From contig NZ_JAUSUL010000002.1 in NCBI RefSeq assembly GCF_030814015.1, positions 744,001-808,000 on the forward strand: a stretch of 64,000 nucleotides of DNA. The letters are read 5' to 3'. The stretch is from Amorphus orientalis (lineage in GTDB: Bacteria > Pseudomonadota > Alphaproteobacteria > Rhizobiales > Amorphaceae). Below are positions 8,139 through 17,250 of this stretch, one piece after another. Below the pieces are notes generated by a model. That model was not told where the DNA came from and made no database searches. It was given only the letters and a program-made list of their open reading frames with translations. Both the position numbers and the translations under genes were made by a program. Numbering within the stretch: position 1 is the stretch's first letter; each line of letters starts with the position of its first letter.

Positions 8139-9359
8139 ATGTTCGAGTTGAAACGGAGAAGCTTCATCGGCGGCGCGGCCGGTCTCGCATTCGCGCTGGC
8201 GGCCGGCGGTATTGCGCCGGCGTCCGCGCAGGAGGGAGAAGCACTCAAGTTCTGGGTGCCGCTGCCGCTCACCGGACCTCTCTCGGTCACCGGCCAGGCC
8301 CAGCAGGTCGGCTGGGAGCACGCGGTCGACTGGATCAACAAGGAGGGCGGCATCGAGGGCCGGCCGATCGACATCGAGTTCTACGATGACGAGTACAAGG
8401 TCGAGCTCGGCGTCGCCGGCTTCAAGAAGGCGGTCTCCGGTGGCGACGTCGTCTTCTCGGGCGGCGACGGCACCCCGTTCGTGCGTGCGATCTCGCCGGA
8501 GAACAACGAGACCTACAAGACGCTGATGTCGAACACCGGTGCTGCGTCGGATCTCGTCGACACCGACAAGTACAAATATCACTTCCTCGTCGGGCCGACT
8601 TACACGGACCAGGTCCACATGCTGTTCGACTACATCAAGGACAATCAGCAGGGCGACGCGGAGCCCAGGGTGGCACTTGTCTACTCCGCCTCGGAGTTCG
8701 GCCGCGATCCGCTGGAGAACGCCCGCGAGCTCGCTGACGAGATGGGCATCGAGATCGTCCTCGAGCAGGAAACCAAGTGGGTCGAGGTCGACGTGACCTC
8801 GCATGCCATCCGAATCCGCCAGGCCAGGCCGGACTACGTCATCTTCCACGGCTATGCCGCCAACGTCTGGCCGGAAATCGTCAAGCTGGTGCGCGACTAC
8901 GGCGTCGAGACCCAGTTCATGGGGACCCTGTTCGGATCGCATCCGGACGTGGTCGGAACCATCGGCGACGCGGCGAACGATTATCTCGGCACCGTCTCGG
9001 TCAACCTGCTGGTCGGCGAGGCAGACACGCCGATGATGAAGACCATCGACGAGTATCTGAAGACGTGGACCGACAAGCCGTACACCGGCTACGCCAATAT
9101 CGGCTACATGCAGAGCTGGGCCACCGCGATGGTGCTGCGCGAGGCGATCGGTGCGGCGATCCGCAATGGCGAGGAACTCAACGGCGACAACCTGATCAAG
9201 GAGATATCGGCGATCACGGACTTCGACGCCGGCGGCATTTTCGGGATGCCGATCAGCTTCGTCGACAACCGCATCCCGTACGGCGTCATCTACCGCTACA
9301 GCATCAAGGACGGCGAGCTGACCGTCTCGGAGGCTGCGCCCTGGATGAAGGTCGACTGA
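8139..9359 (+). CDS. Periplasmic substrate-binding protein of the ABC importer (Tat signal)
   Basis: A 406-residue type 1 periplasmic binding protein of the branched-chain amino acid/amide family (Peripla_BP_6): FWVPLPLTGPLSVTGQAQQV, GGIEGRPIDIEFYDDE and GPTYTDQVHMLFDYI are typical. The N-terminus has a twin-arginine signal, KRRSFIGGAAGLAFALAAGG, with cleavage likely after ASAQ, so it is probably exported folded by the Tat system. The start follows GGGAGG at 8124-8129. It lies 40 bp after livM. Its ligand would define the substrate of the whole gene cluster. Confidence 0.9.
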   Translation: MFELKRRSFIGGAAGLAFALAAGGIAPASAQEGEALKFWVPLPLTGPLSVTGQAQQVGWEHAVDWINKEGGIEGRPIDIEFYDDEYKVELGVAGFKKAVSGGDVVFSGGDGTPFVRAISPENNETYKTLMSNTGAASDLVDTDKYKYHFLVGPTYTDQVHMLFDYIKDNQQGDAEPRVALVYSASEFGRDPLENARELADEMGIEIVLEQETKWVEVDVTSHAIRIRQARPDYVIFHGYAANVWPEIVKLVRDYGVETQFMGTLFGSHPDVVGTIGDAANDYLGTVSVNLLVGEADTPMMKTIDEYLKTWTDKPYTGYANIGYMQSWATAMVLREAIGAAIRNGEELNGDNLIKEISAITDFDAGGIFGMPISFVDNRIPYGVIYRYSIKDGELTVSEAAPWMKVD

Positions 9360-9360
9360 G

Positions 9361-10116
9361 ATGGCCGCAGCCCTGGAGCTCGCTGACCTGAGCGTCGTTT
9401 ACGGCGGATCCAACGAAGCGTTGGACGGCGTCAGCCTCAGCGTGCCCCAGGGCGGCTTCGTCGCCCTGCTCGGCACCAACGGTGCCGGCAAGTCGACGAC
9501 GCTGAAGGCGATTTCCGGGCTGCTCCGCTTCGAGAACGGTTCGGTGAGGCGGGGCAGCATCCGCTACATGGGGCAGGACATCGGCGCGATGCCCTCCTAC
9601 CGCCGGGCCCGCCTCGGCATCCTGCACGTGCGCGAGGGACGGTGCGTGTTTCCCACCATGACGGTGGAGGAGAATCTCGAGGCGGCGCTGTTTGCCCGTG
9701 GCCGGCGCGGTCCGGCGGTGGCCCGGCGCACATACGACGAGATCTTCCACTATTTCCCGCCCCTGAGGGAGCGCCGGCAGTCCTCCGCGGGCTATCTCTC
9801 CGGAGGGGAGCAGCAGATGCTGGCGATCGGCCGCGCGCTCTTCGCCCAGCCGGAACTCCTCATGGTCGACGAGGCCTCGCTCGGCCTTGCGCCCAAGATC
9901 GCGGCCGAGATCTTCACCATCCTGCGGCAGATCAACGAGGAGCGGGGCCTGTCGATCCTTGTGGTCGAGCAGAACGTCGCGCTGGCGCTGCGCCGGGCCG
10001 ACTACGGCTATGTCCTGGAGGCGGGACGGATCGTCGAGGAGGGCAGTGCCGAGAGCCTCACCAACCGGGAAAGCCTGTCGAAACGCTATCTCGGTGGTGG
10101 GGAGAGTGCTCACTGA
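9361..10116 (+). CDS. livF: Branched-chain amino acid-type ABC transporter, ATPase 2
   Basis: A 251-residue LivF-type ATPase with Walker A GTNGAGKST (38-46), signature YLSGGEQQMLAIGRAL, Walker B PELLMVDEASLGLAP and the C-terminal GRIVEEGSAE block. The ATG follows the preceding stop by one base. It completes the five-gene importer. Compared with LivG, its ABC signature is canonical. Confidence 0.92.
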   Translation: MAAALELADLSVVYGGSNEALDGVSLSVPQGGFVALLGTNGAGKSTTLKAISGLLRFENGSVRRGSIRYMGQDIGAMPSYRRARLGILHVREGRCVFPTMTVEENLEAALFARGRRGPAVARRTYDEIFHYFPPLRERRQSSAGYLSGGEQQMLAIGRALFAQPELLMVDEASLGLAPKIAAEIFTILRQINEERGLSILVVEQNVALALRRADYGYVLEAGRIVEEGSAESLTNRESLSKRYLGGGESAH

Positions 10117-10162
10117 GCACCGAGACGCCGGCCGAGCGGCGCGACACGGAAGGATACGAGAC

Positions 10163-10921
10163 ATGGACCTGGAGACCTGCCGTCTGGAGGTATCCGACGG
10201 CATAGCGACCGTCACGCTTGCCCGGCCGCCGGTGAACGCGCAGAACCGGCAGATGCGCGACGAGATCATCCGCGTGTTCGATGCTCTCAGCGATCGGGAC
10301 GATGTCCGCGTCGTCATCCTGACGGCGGAAGGCAAGGTCTTTTCCGCCGGCGCCGACATCAAGGAGCGCCGAACCCTGGTTCAGGGCCCCGGCGACTACA
10401 TCAGCCACAACCGGGTGACGCGGGAATTTTTCTATGCCGTCGCCGACTGCACGAAGCCTGTCATCGCCGCCGTGCACGGAGCGGCGATCGGCGCCGGATG
10501 CGCGCTGATGCTCTATTGCGACATTATGATCTGCAGCGACGATGCTTTCATCCGGATGCCGGAGATCGATGTGGGCCTGGCCGGCGGCGGGCGCCTGATC
10601 ATGGACCATTTCGGCCGCTCCAACGCCCGTTACATCTATTTCACCGGCCGCGACGTGCCGGCCACCGAGTTGCACCGGCTCGGCATCGTCACCGCCTGCG
10701 TCCCGCGCGCGCAACTGATGGGCGAGGCCATGCAGATCGCCCGCGAGATCGCGGCCAAGAACCCCCAGGCGGTCCGCTGGATCAAGCGGTCGCTGGAGGT
10801 CGTGTCGAACCTGCCGGCCCGCGAGGCCTATCGCTACGAGCAGACCATCACCCACGACCTGTCCACCACGCGCGAGGCCCAGGACGCCCAGACGGCCTTC
10901 GTGGAGAGCCGGAACCGGTAG
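10163..10921 (+). CDS. Enoyl-CoA hydratase/isomerase family protein (crotonase fold)
   Basis: A 252-residue crotonase. The oxyanion-hole segments FSAGADIKE (60-68) and HGAAIGAGCALMLYCDI are present. Glu134 in RMPEIDVGLAGG matches the second catalytic Glu (Glu164) of rat enoyl-CoA hydratase, but the first (Glu144) is Ala in GAGCALML. Proteins with one Glu often catalyse isomerase, hydrolase or other reactions, so plain hydratase activity is not assured. The start ATG at 10163 follows an AAGGA-type site. It lies 46 bp after livF, which ties it functionally to the importer. Confidence 0.85.
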   Translation: MDLETCRLEVSDGIATVTLARPPVNAQNRQMRDEIIRVFDALSDRDDVRVVILTAEGKVFSAGADIKERRTLVQGPGDYISHNRVTREFFYAVADCTKPVIAAVHGAAIGAGCALMLYCDIMICSDDAFIRMPEIDVGLAGGGRLIMDHFGRSNARYIYFTGRDVPATELHRLGIVTACVPRAQLMGEAMQIAREIAAKNPQAVRWIKRSLEVVSNLPAREAYRYEQTITHDLSTTREAQDAQTAFVESRNR

Positions 10922-11129
10922 AGCATTTCCCGTTCGGATTGGAGCAATCTGACCGGCAAAGGAATCATTCAAGCCTTTGATCCTGGACCCATTTCCAATC
11001 GATCAGGTGTTTCCACCGGATCGGAAAAAGGCTTTAAGGCTCTCCTGTGTTGCCGGGCAAAGCGGAAAACGGTTCGCTGTTCGGATCCGGATCCAAGATG
11101 ATCAGGCCATTGAAGCCGGAGGAAAGCCG
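10922..11129. repeat. Intergenic stretch resembling degenerate Hyphomicrobiales REP-type repeats
   Basis: The gap starts GAGCATTTCCCGTTCGGATT, contains further partial palindromes (ATCGATCAGGTG, CCACCGGATCGGAAAA) and ends with AAGCGGAAAACGGTT. These resemble the short GAGCATTTCC / CGGAAACCGGTTTT elements scattered between genes in many Hyphomicrobiales genomes. The copy is imperfect and cannot be delimited by eye. The ribosome-binding site of the next gene (GGAGGA, 11118-11123) lies at its right end. Confidence 0.35.
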
Positions 11130-12104
11130 ATGACCGCGCACCGCTGCGCCGTCCTGGACGACTATCAGAATGTTGCGGCCGACATGGCGGACTGGTCGTC
11201 GCTGTTGCCTGAGGTGGCCGTCGATTTCATCGACCGGCCGCTGACCGCCGGCGAGCGCGCGGAAGCGCTGGCTCCCTATTCGATCGTCGTCGCCATGCGC
11301 GAGCGAACCCCGTTCGATGCTGAGCTGCTCTCCCGGCTGCCCAATCTGAAGCTGCTGGTGACAACCGGTATGGGCAACGCGGCCATCGACATGGATGCCG
11401 CCCGGCGGCACGGCATCGTCGTGTCGGGAACCCGCGGCTCCGTCGGCCCCGCCGCCGAGCTCGCCTGGGGACTGCTGCTGGCCGTGATGCGCCACATTCC
11501 CGACGAGCAGGTGAATTTCAGTGCTGGCGGAGACCGGTGGCAGCTCACCCTCGGCCGCGACCTCAAGGGCAAGACGCTGGGCGTCGTCGGGCTCGGCAAG
11601 CTCGGCAGCTTGGTCGCCGGCTATGGCCGCGCCTTCAACATGCGCGTGCTCGGCTGGTCGCGCAGCAACACCCCGGAGCGCTCCGCCGAGCTCGGCGTGG
11701 AGTACCGGGCGACGCTTGCCGAGATGCTGCCCGACTGCGACGTGGTCAGCCTGCATCTGACGCTGACGCCCGAGACACGCGGCATAATCGGGGCTCAGGA
11801 ACTGTCCGCGATGAAGCGCGACGCAGTGATCATCAATACCTCGCGCGGGCCGCTGATCGACGAGGCTGCGCTGATCGCGGCGCTGAAAGACGGCCGGATC
11901 GGCGGGGCCGGCCTCGATGTTTTCGACGCCGAACCGCTGCCCGCGGACCATCCGTTCCGCACGCTCCCGACCGTCGTCTGTACCCCGCATCTCGGCTACG
12001 TCACCCGCGAAACCTACGCGATCTATTACCGGGATGCCGTCGACGACATCTGTGCGTTCCTGGCCGGTGAGCCGAAGAGAATTCTCAACGCCTCAAATCC
12101 CTAG
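11130..12104 (+). CDS. D-isomer-specific 2-hydroxyacid dehydrogenase
   Basis: A 324-residue NAD(P)-dependent dehydrogenase of the D-2-hydroxyacid family. It has the dinucleotide-binding motif [14 protein letters not shown], the Arg of [11 protein letters not shown], the Glu of [11 protein letters not shown] and the His of CTPHLGYVT, the catalytic triad of the family. The ATG at 11130 is preceded by GGAGGA at 11118. It probably reduces or oxidises a 2-oxo/2-hydroxy acid in the catabolic region, but it is 208 bp from the crotonase and may have its own promoter. SerA-like biosynthesis is less likely because no ACT domain is present. Confidence 0.88.
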   Translation: MTAHRCAVLDDYQNVAADMADWSSLLPEVAVDFIDRPLTAGERAEALAPYSIVVAMRERTPFDAELLSRLPNLKLLVTTGMGNAAIDMDAARRHGIVVSGTRGSVGPAAELAWGLLLAVMRHIPDEQVNFSAGGDRWQLTLGRDLKGKTLGVVGLGKLGSLVAGYGRAFNMRVLGWSRSNTPERSAELGVEYRATLAEMLPDCDVVSLHLTLTPETRGIIGAQELSAMKRDAVIINTSRGPLIDEAALIAALKDGRIGGAGLDVFDAEPLPADHPFRTLPTVVCTPHLGYVTRETYAIYYRDAVDDICAFLAGEPKRILNASNP

Positions 12105-12423
12105 AACCGGGTATGCCCCGGGTCGCTTCAGATTCGTTATAAATCCCAATGGGATACAGGAACACGGTCTCGCGGGGCGGTCTGAGCCGAAAGCTTTCGG
12201 CTTGTCGGCAGATCGCCGGGCGAGGTCCGCGCGGTTGACCGCAAACGCGGCTGAGGCCAAAAGCGGACTGTTCGCGCCTTCGGCAACTCCTCAGCTGACC
12301 GCGCGCAAGCCCGGCGAAAGCGGACACCGGTTTTGTCGCGGCATTTCTTTCCTATCTTTCGGCACATGGCCGAACCAACCGCTTACCTGCACTCGTGGGC
12401 AGAGAGTGAGCAAGGAGATGACG
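12105..12423. other. Gene-free region upstream of thrS
   Basis: About 320 bp without a convincing gene. The left part has a TTATAAAT stretch near 12138 that could be a -10 region. The right part contains GCGAAAGCGGACACCGGTTT (from 12313), similar to the repeat-like sequence at 10922-11129. AAGGAG at 12412-12417 is the thrS ribosome-binding site. No T-box or other leader RNA could be recognised. Confidence 0.4.
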
Positions 12424-14418
12424 ATGGTGAACCTGACCTTCCCCGATGGCTCCGTGCGCGAATTCGACACCGGCGTGACCGGCGCCGACATCGCCGCATC
12501 CATTTCCAAGTCGCTGGCCAAGAAGGCCGTTGCCGTCTCGCTCGACGGTGCGCTCGCGGATCTCGCCGAGCCGATCACCGGCGACGCCGCGATCGAAATC
12601 GTGACCCGGGAGGACGACCGGTCGCTCGAGCTGATCCGGCACGACGCCGCCCACGTCATGGCGGAGGCGGTGCAGTCGCTCTATCCCGGCACCCAGGTGA
12701 CCATCGGACCGGTCATCGAGAACGGATTCTATTACGACTTCGCCCGCAACGAGCCGTTCACACCCGAGGAACTCCCGGCGATCGAGGCGAAGATGCGCGA
12801 GATCATCGCGCGCGACGCCGCCTTCACCAAGGAGGTCTGGTCCCGCGAGAAGGCGAAGGACGTCTTCCGCGACATGGGCGAGGCCTACAAGGTCGAGCTG
12901 GTGGACGCGATCCCGGAGAACGAGGACGTCAAGATCTACCGGCAGGGCGAGTGGTTCGATCTGTGCCGCGGTCCGCACATGCCCTCCACCGGCAAGGTCG
13001 GTGAAGCGTTCAAGCTGATGAAGGTGGCCGGCGCCTACTGGCGCGGCGACGCCAACAATCCGATGCTGACCCGCATCTACGGGACGGCCTGGCGCACCAA
13101 GGGCGAACTCGACGCCTATCTCCACATGCTGGAAGAGGCGGAGAAGCGCGACCATCGCCGGCTCGGCCGCGAGATGAACCTGTTCCACTTCCAGGAGGAA
13201 GGGCCGGGCGTCGTGTTCTGGCACGCCAATGGCTGGCGCATGTTCCAGTCGCTGGTGTCCTATATGCGCCGGCGTCTCGACGGCACCTACGACGAGGTCA
13301 ACGCGCCCCAGATCCTCGACAAGGGGCTCTGGGAGACCTCCGGCCACTGGGACTGGTACCAGGAGAACATGTTCGCGGTTAAGTCGGCCTACGGCTTCAC
13401 CCATCCGGACGACGACGAGGCCGACCACCGGGTGTTCGCGATCAAGCCGATGAACTGCCCGGGCCATGTGCAGATCTTCAAGCACGGCTTGAAGAGCTAC
13501 CGCGATCTTCCCATCAGATATGCCGAATTCGGCACCGTGCATCGCTACGAGCCGTCCGGCGCCCTGCACGGTCTGATGCGGGTGCGCGGCTTCACCCAGG
13601 ACGATGCCCACGTCTTCTGCACCGAGGATCAGCTTGCCGCCGAGTGCCTGCGCATCAACGACCTGATCCTGTCAACCTACGCCGATTTCGGCTTCGACGA
13701 GATCACCGTGAAGCTGTCCACCCGGCCGGAAAAGCGCGTCGGCTCGGACGAGAGCTGGGATCATGCCGAAGCGATCATGGCCGATGTGCTGAAGCAGATC
13801 GAGGCGGCGTCGCACGGCAAGATCAAGACCTCGATCAATCCGGGCGAGGGCGCCTTCTACGGGCCCAAATTCGAGTACGTGCTGCGCGATGCCATCGGCC
13901 GCGACTGGCAGTGCGGGACCACCCAGGTCGACTTCAACCTGCCGGAACGGTTCGGCGCGTTCTATATCGACTCCGATTCGGAGAAGAAGCAGCCGGTCAT
14001 GGTCCACCGCGCCATCTGCGGGTCGATGGAGCGCTTCCTCGGCATCCTGATCGAGAACTATGCCGGGCACCTGCCGCTCTGGCTGGCCCCGCTGCAGGTC
14101 GTGGTCGCGACGATCACCTCCGACGCCGACGCCTATGCCAGCGAAGTCGTGGAGAAGCTGAAGGCGGCGGGCCTCCAGGCCCATGCCGATCTGCGCAACG
14201 AGAAGATCAACTACAAGATCCGCGAACACAGCCACGCCAAAGTGCCGGTCATCCTGGTCGCGGGGCAGCGCGAGGCGGAGGCGGGCACCGTCAATGTCCG
14301 CCGGCTCGGGTCGCGCGATCAGGTCTCCATGGACCTGAACGAGGCGATCGCGGCGTTCGCGGACGAGGCGACGCCGCCGGATCTCAAGCGCCGTCAGGCG
14401 AAGGCCGCCGCCGCCTGA
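12424..14418 (+). CDS. thrS: Threonyl-tRNA synthetase
   Basis: The 664-residue enzyme attaches threonine to tRNA-Thr. Domains in order: TGS (1-60, [13 protein letters not shown]), editing domain (about 65-230, [11 protein letters not shown]), class II catalytic core with motif 2 ([20 protein letters not shown]), the zinc-binding Cys in [14 protein letters not shown], motif 3 ([18 protein letters not shown]), and an anticodon-binding domain from about 560. Two ATGs are possible: 12418 directly abuts AAGGAG (12412-12417), while 12424 has the normal 6-base spacing and is preferred. An intrinsic terminator follows. Confidence 0.97.
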   Translation: MVNLTFPDGSVREFDTGVTGADIAASISKSLAKKAVAVSLDGALADLAEPITGDAAIEIVTREDDRSLELIRHDAAHVMAEAVQSLYPGTQVTIGPVIENGFYYDFARNEPFTPEELPAIEAKMREIIARDAAFTKEVWSREKAKDVFRDMGEAYKVELVDAIPENEDVKIYRQGEWFDLCRGPHMPSTGKVGEAFKLMKVAGAYWRGDANNPMLTRIYGTAWRTKGELDAYLHMLEEAEKRDHRRLGREMNLFHFQEEGPGVVFWHANGWRMFQSLVSYMRRRLDGTYDEVNAPQILDKGLWETSGHWDWYQENMFAVKSAYGFTHPDDDEADHRVFAIKPMNCPGHVQIFKHGLKSYRDLPIRYAEFGTVHRYEPSGALHGLMRVRGFTQDDAHVFCTEDQLAAECLRINDLILSTYADFGFDEITVKLSTRPEKRVGSDESWDHAEAIMADVLKQIEAASHGKIKTSINPGEGAFYGPKFEYVLRDAIGRDWQCGTTQVDFNLPERFGAFYIDSDSEKKQPVMVHRAICGSMERFLGILIENYAGHLPLWLAPLQVVVATITSDADAYASEVVEKLKAAGLQAHADLRNEKINYKIREHSHAKVPVILVAGQREAEAGTVNVRRLGSRDQVSMDLNEAIAAFADEATPPDLKRRQAKAAAA

Positions 14419-14447
14419 TCGGCGACTGACGACGCCAACGAACACAG

Positions 14448-14480
14448 AAAAAGCCGCGTCCGATCGGGCGCGGCTTTTTT
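14448..14480 (+). terminator. Intrinsic terminator of thrS
   Basis: AAAAAGCCGCG and CGCGGCTTTTTT form a perfect stem around a roughly 10-base loop, ending in a run of T. It lies 30 bp after the thrS stop. Because of the flanking A run it may also act on the opposite strand for the gene at 14537-15547. Confidence 0.9.
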
Positions 14481-14536
14481 GACCCCAGCAGGGTAGAAAC
14501 CGGTTCCAGCTGCGGCCCGGCGCGCCGTTGCCGGGC

Positions 14537-15547
14537 TCAGCCTTCGGTTCGGGCCAGGACCTCGACCTCGCGGTCGGCGCCGGGATCGACGGTAAAGTTG
14601 CGGCTGTAAATCTGGTCCCGGTTCTTCGCGACAACGGAATAGTCACCGGCGGCCAGAACGAAGCTCGGGAATGCGCCGACGCTTTCCACCACGATGTCGC
14701 CGCCGGGCGTGTAGACGGTCCAGGCGGTATCGGCCAGCGCTTCGCCGCCTTCCTCACCCACCAGCTTTAGGGTGACGCTTGCCGCGCGGTGCTGCATCGT
14801 CGCTTCGATGACCTTGCCCGGCTTCACCTCGAGGTCGGCCCGGCGCATGGCGTTGACGCCGCCATAGTGGCTGACGACGTGATAGGTGCCGACCGGCAGC
14901 GGCACGATTTCGTCGGCAGAGGCCTCCGCGACGAGCCGCCGACCGTCCGGGAAGGCTTCGTCCGGCTCGTAGATCGAGAAGGAGAGGGGTTCCTTCGGCG
15001 GCTGATTGTCGTCGCCGATGACAGCCGACAGCTTCAGGCCACCGGCGTTGAGGACGAACGTCTCGGTCTGGACGTCGCGGAAGAGATCGATCCGCTTGGC
15101 GGCGGTCGCCCGTCCGAACGAGGCATGGACCAGATAGCGGCCCGGCTGCAGGCGGAATTCGGCATCGCCGCCCTCCCGCTCGGTGATCAGGGGCAAGCGG
15201 CCGTCGGCGTCGGGGATCACGCCGAACAGGCGCCAGTGAACGCCGTTGTCGAGCGGGCGTCCTTCATTGGTCAGCTTGGCGATCAGGTAGAGTGCGATCT
15301 CCTTCTCCGACGGGGTCCCGGTCTCGATGTCGGCCGGCGGCGCATACTGCGACAGCGCGGCGCTGAACTCGGGGCTGTTGAGAATCGGAAAGTTGGAGAC
15401 GGTGGAGAAATCCGGAATAGCCCGCTCGGGTGCATTGGGGTCGGGTTTTGCCTTCGGAACCGGTACGTCGGCGGCAATCGCGAGCGGGCACAGCGCAACA
15501 AGCAGCGCCGCCACTCCAGCGAGCCTTCCGATCGCCTTTGGCTTCAT
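14537..15547 (-). CDS. Periplasmic protein with repeated beta-sandwich-like modules, function unknown
   Basis: A 336-residue protein with a clear Sec signal peptide (GVAALLVALCPLAIAAD, cleavage after about residue 26). The mature part contains at least three similar modules ending in L-x-x-G-x-Y-x-V: LQPGRYLVHASFGR, LPVGTYHVVSHYGG and LAAGDYSVVAKNRD, each followed by strand-like sequence. This pattern fits carboxypeptidase-regulatory-like or PEGA-like beta-sandwich repeats. It is transcribed convergently with thrS and divergently from the nitroreductase. I do not recognise a characterised homologue; a role in the cell envelope is an inference. Confidence 0.7.
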   Translation of the reverse strand: MKPKAIGRLAGVAALLVALCPLAIAADVPVPKAKPDPNAPERAIPDFSTVSNFPILNSPEFSAALSQYAPPADIETGTPSEKEIALYLIAKLTNEGRPLDNGVHWRLFGVIPDADGRLPLITEREGGDAEFRLQPGRYLVHASFGRATAAKRIDLFRDVQTETFVLNAGGLKLSAVIGDDNQPPKEPLSFSIYEPDEAFPDGRRLVAEASADEIVPLPVGTYHVVSHYGGVNAMRRADLEVKPGKVIEATMQHRAASVTLKLVGEEGGEALADTAWTVYTPGGDIVVESVGAFPSFVLAAGDYSVVAKNRDQIYSRNFTVDPGADREVEVLARTEG

Positions 15548-15745
15548 CGGCCCTGATCCTTTCCCTGTTCCACGTCGCTACGTTGCATGGCGGGGCTCTC
15601 GGACGGCCCCGGAAACTGTATTCGCCACAAAACTGAATACGATGTCGATATCATGGCCACAAGCCCCGGGTGCTTGCGGAACCCGTGTTTCCGGTCGCAT
15701 AAGGGGCCGGATTTCCGCAGATAAGCCGGGGTTTTAGTCGTTCAA

Positions 15746-16333
15746 ATGACGGATCTGCTCACACACCTGCGCACACGCCGTTCGGTTCCCGCCGCCAATC
15801 TCGGCGCGCCGGGGCCCGATTCCGAAACGCTGACCGACATGCTGACCATCGCGGCGCGTGTTCCCGACCACGGCAAGCTCGCGCCCTGGCGGTTCATTCT
15901 GTTCGAGGGAGATGCGCGGCTTGCGTTCGGGGCAGCGCTCGCCGATCTGGTGAAGCGGCGCGACCGGGAGGCGAGCGAGGAGTTTCTGCAGCGCGAGCGG
16001 GACAGGTTCGCATCCGCGCCGCTGGTCGTCGGTGTGGTCAGCTGCGCCGGCCCGCACCCGAAGATCCCGGAGTGGGAACAGATCCTGTCCGCCGGGGCCG
16101 TCTGCCTCAATCTGGTTCATGCCGCCTATGGCCACGGCTTTGCCGCCCAGTGGCTGACGGAGTGGTACGCCTACGATCCCGAGGTGCTGGCGATGCTCGG
16201 CCTCGAGCCCCACGAGCAGATGGCCGGTTTCGTGCAGATCGGGACGGCGGATAGCGTTCCGACGGACCGCGCCCGCCCGACGCTGGCCGGTCTGATCACG
16301 AACTGGGATCCGGCCGCCCGCGCCGGAGAGTGA
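15746..16333 (+). CDS. Nitroreductase family protein (YdjA-like)
   Basis: A 195-residue single-domain flavoprotein of the short nitroreductase group typified by E. coli YdjA. RTRRSVPAANL at the N-terminus, ARVPDHGKLAPWRFILFEGD and AGAVCLNLVHAAYGHGFAAQWLTEW match FMN-binding and dimer-interface segments. These enzymes use NAD(P)H to reduce nitro or quinone compounds, but the physiological substrate is usually unknown. It ends 19 bp before the convergent CitE-like gene. Confidence 0.88.
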   Translation: MTDLLTHLRTRRSVPAANLGAPGPDSETLTDMLTIAARVPDHGKLAPWRFILFEGDARLAFGAALADLVKRRDREASEEFLQRERDRFASAPLVVGVVSCAGPHPKIPEWEQILSAGAVCLNLVHAAYGHGFAAQWLTEWYAYDPEVLAMLGLEPHEQMAGFVQIGTADSVPTDRARPTLAGLITNWDPAARAGE

Positions 16334-16352
16334 GACAGCGCGGACGGCGCGG

Positions 16353-17237
16353 TCAGACAGACAGCCCGGCGGCGCGGGCGCGCTCCAGTAGACGCTCGGC
16401 CCGCCGCAGATGCGGGCGGTCGACCATCTCGCCGTCGAGGCCGACCACGCCGGCGCCTGGTTTGGCCGCGAAGGCGTCCACGATCCGCCGGGCCGATGCA
16501 ATGGCGTCGGCGCCGGGCGTGAACGCCGCGTTGATGACAGGAACCTGAGCGGGGTGAATCGCCATCTTGGCGGTGAAACCGTCGCGAGCCGCCATCTCCG
16601 ATTCGCGCTTCAGCCCGTCGATGTCGCGAAAATTGGTATGGACGGTGTCGATCGGCGCGACGCCCGCATGGACCGCGCCGGCCAGGCACAGGCTGCGCGC
16701 CATCCGGAACGGATCGGTCAGGTTGCCGTCCGGGTCGCGCATCGATGCGGCGCCGAGCTCGGCGGAAAGATCCTCGCCACCCCAGGCAAGCCCTGCGAGC
16801 CGGGAACTGCTGTCGCGGTAGGAACCCAGCTGGAACAGAGCGCCGGCGGTCTCCGTGGCGACCACAAGGATCCGGGTCGACCCATCTGGAAGCCCCACCT
16901 CCGCCTCCCGGACGGCCAGTTTGGCATCCAGGCGCGTCACATCCGGGCCGCCGGCCGCCTTGGGCAGCATCACGCCTTCCGGCCGGGCAGGCATGACGGC
17001 TTCGAGGTCGGCATCGACAAGCTCGGTCTCGAAGGCATTGATGCGCACGAACAGACGCGGCCTGTCCGGCGCGTCGATGGTGTCGGCAAGAAACGCGGCG
17101 GTTATCCGTCGGGCCTCGGCCTTGGAGTCGGCGGAGACGGAATCCTCGAGATCGATGAGGAGGACGTCCGCGCCGGAGCCGAGGCCCTTGTCGAGCTTTC
17201 GGCGGCTGTCGCCGGGAACGAAGAGCAGGGAGCGCAT
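16353..17237 (-). CDS. HpcH/HpaI (CitE-like) CoA-ester lyase
   Basis: A 294-residue TIM-barrel lyase of the CitE / malyl-CoA lyase family. Characteristic segments are the start RSLLFVPGDSRRKLDKGL, DVLLIDLEDSV (24-34), RLFVRINAF, GVMLPKAAGGPDV, LVVATETAGALFQLG and the C-terminal KMAIHPAQVPVINAAF. The conserved Arg, Glu and Asp that bind magnesium and the acyl-CoA carboxylate are visible. It sits 13 bp after a MaoC-type hydratase on the same strand. The pair resembles modules that hydrate mesaconyl- or itaconyl-type CoA and cleave the product to acetyl-CoA and a 2-oxo acid. The precise substrate is not determined. Confidence 0.85.
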   Translation of the reverse strand: MRSLLFVPGDSRRKLDKGLGSGADVLLIDLEDSVSADSKAEARRITAAFLADTIDAPDRPRLFVRINAFETELVDADLEAVMPARPEGVMLPKAAGGPDVTRLDAKLAVREAEVGLPDGSTRILVVATETAGALFQLGSYRDSSSRLAGLAWGGEDLSAELGAASMRDPDGNLTDPFRMARSLCLAGAVHAGVAPIDTVHTNFRDIDGLKRESEMAARDGFTAKMAIHPAQVPVINAAFTPGADAIASARRIVDAFAAKPGAGVVGLDGEMVDRPHLRRAERLLERARAAGLSV

Positions 17238-17250
17238 GGCGGGACCCGGC

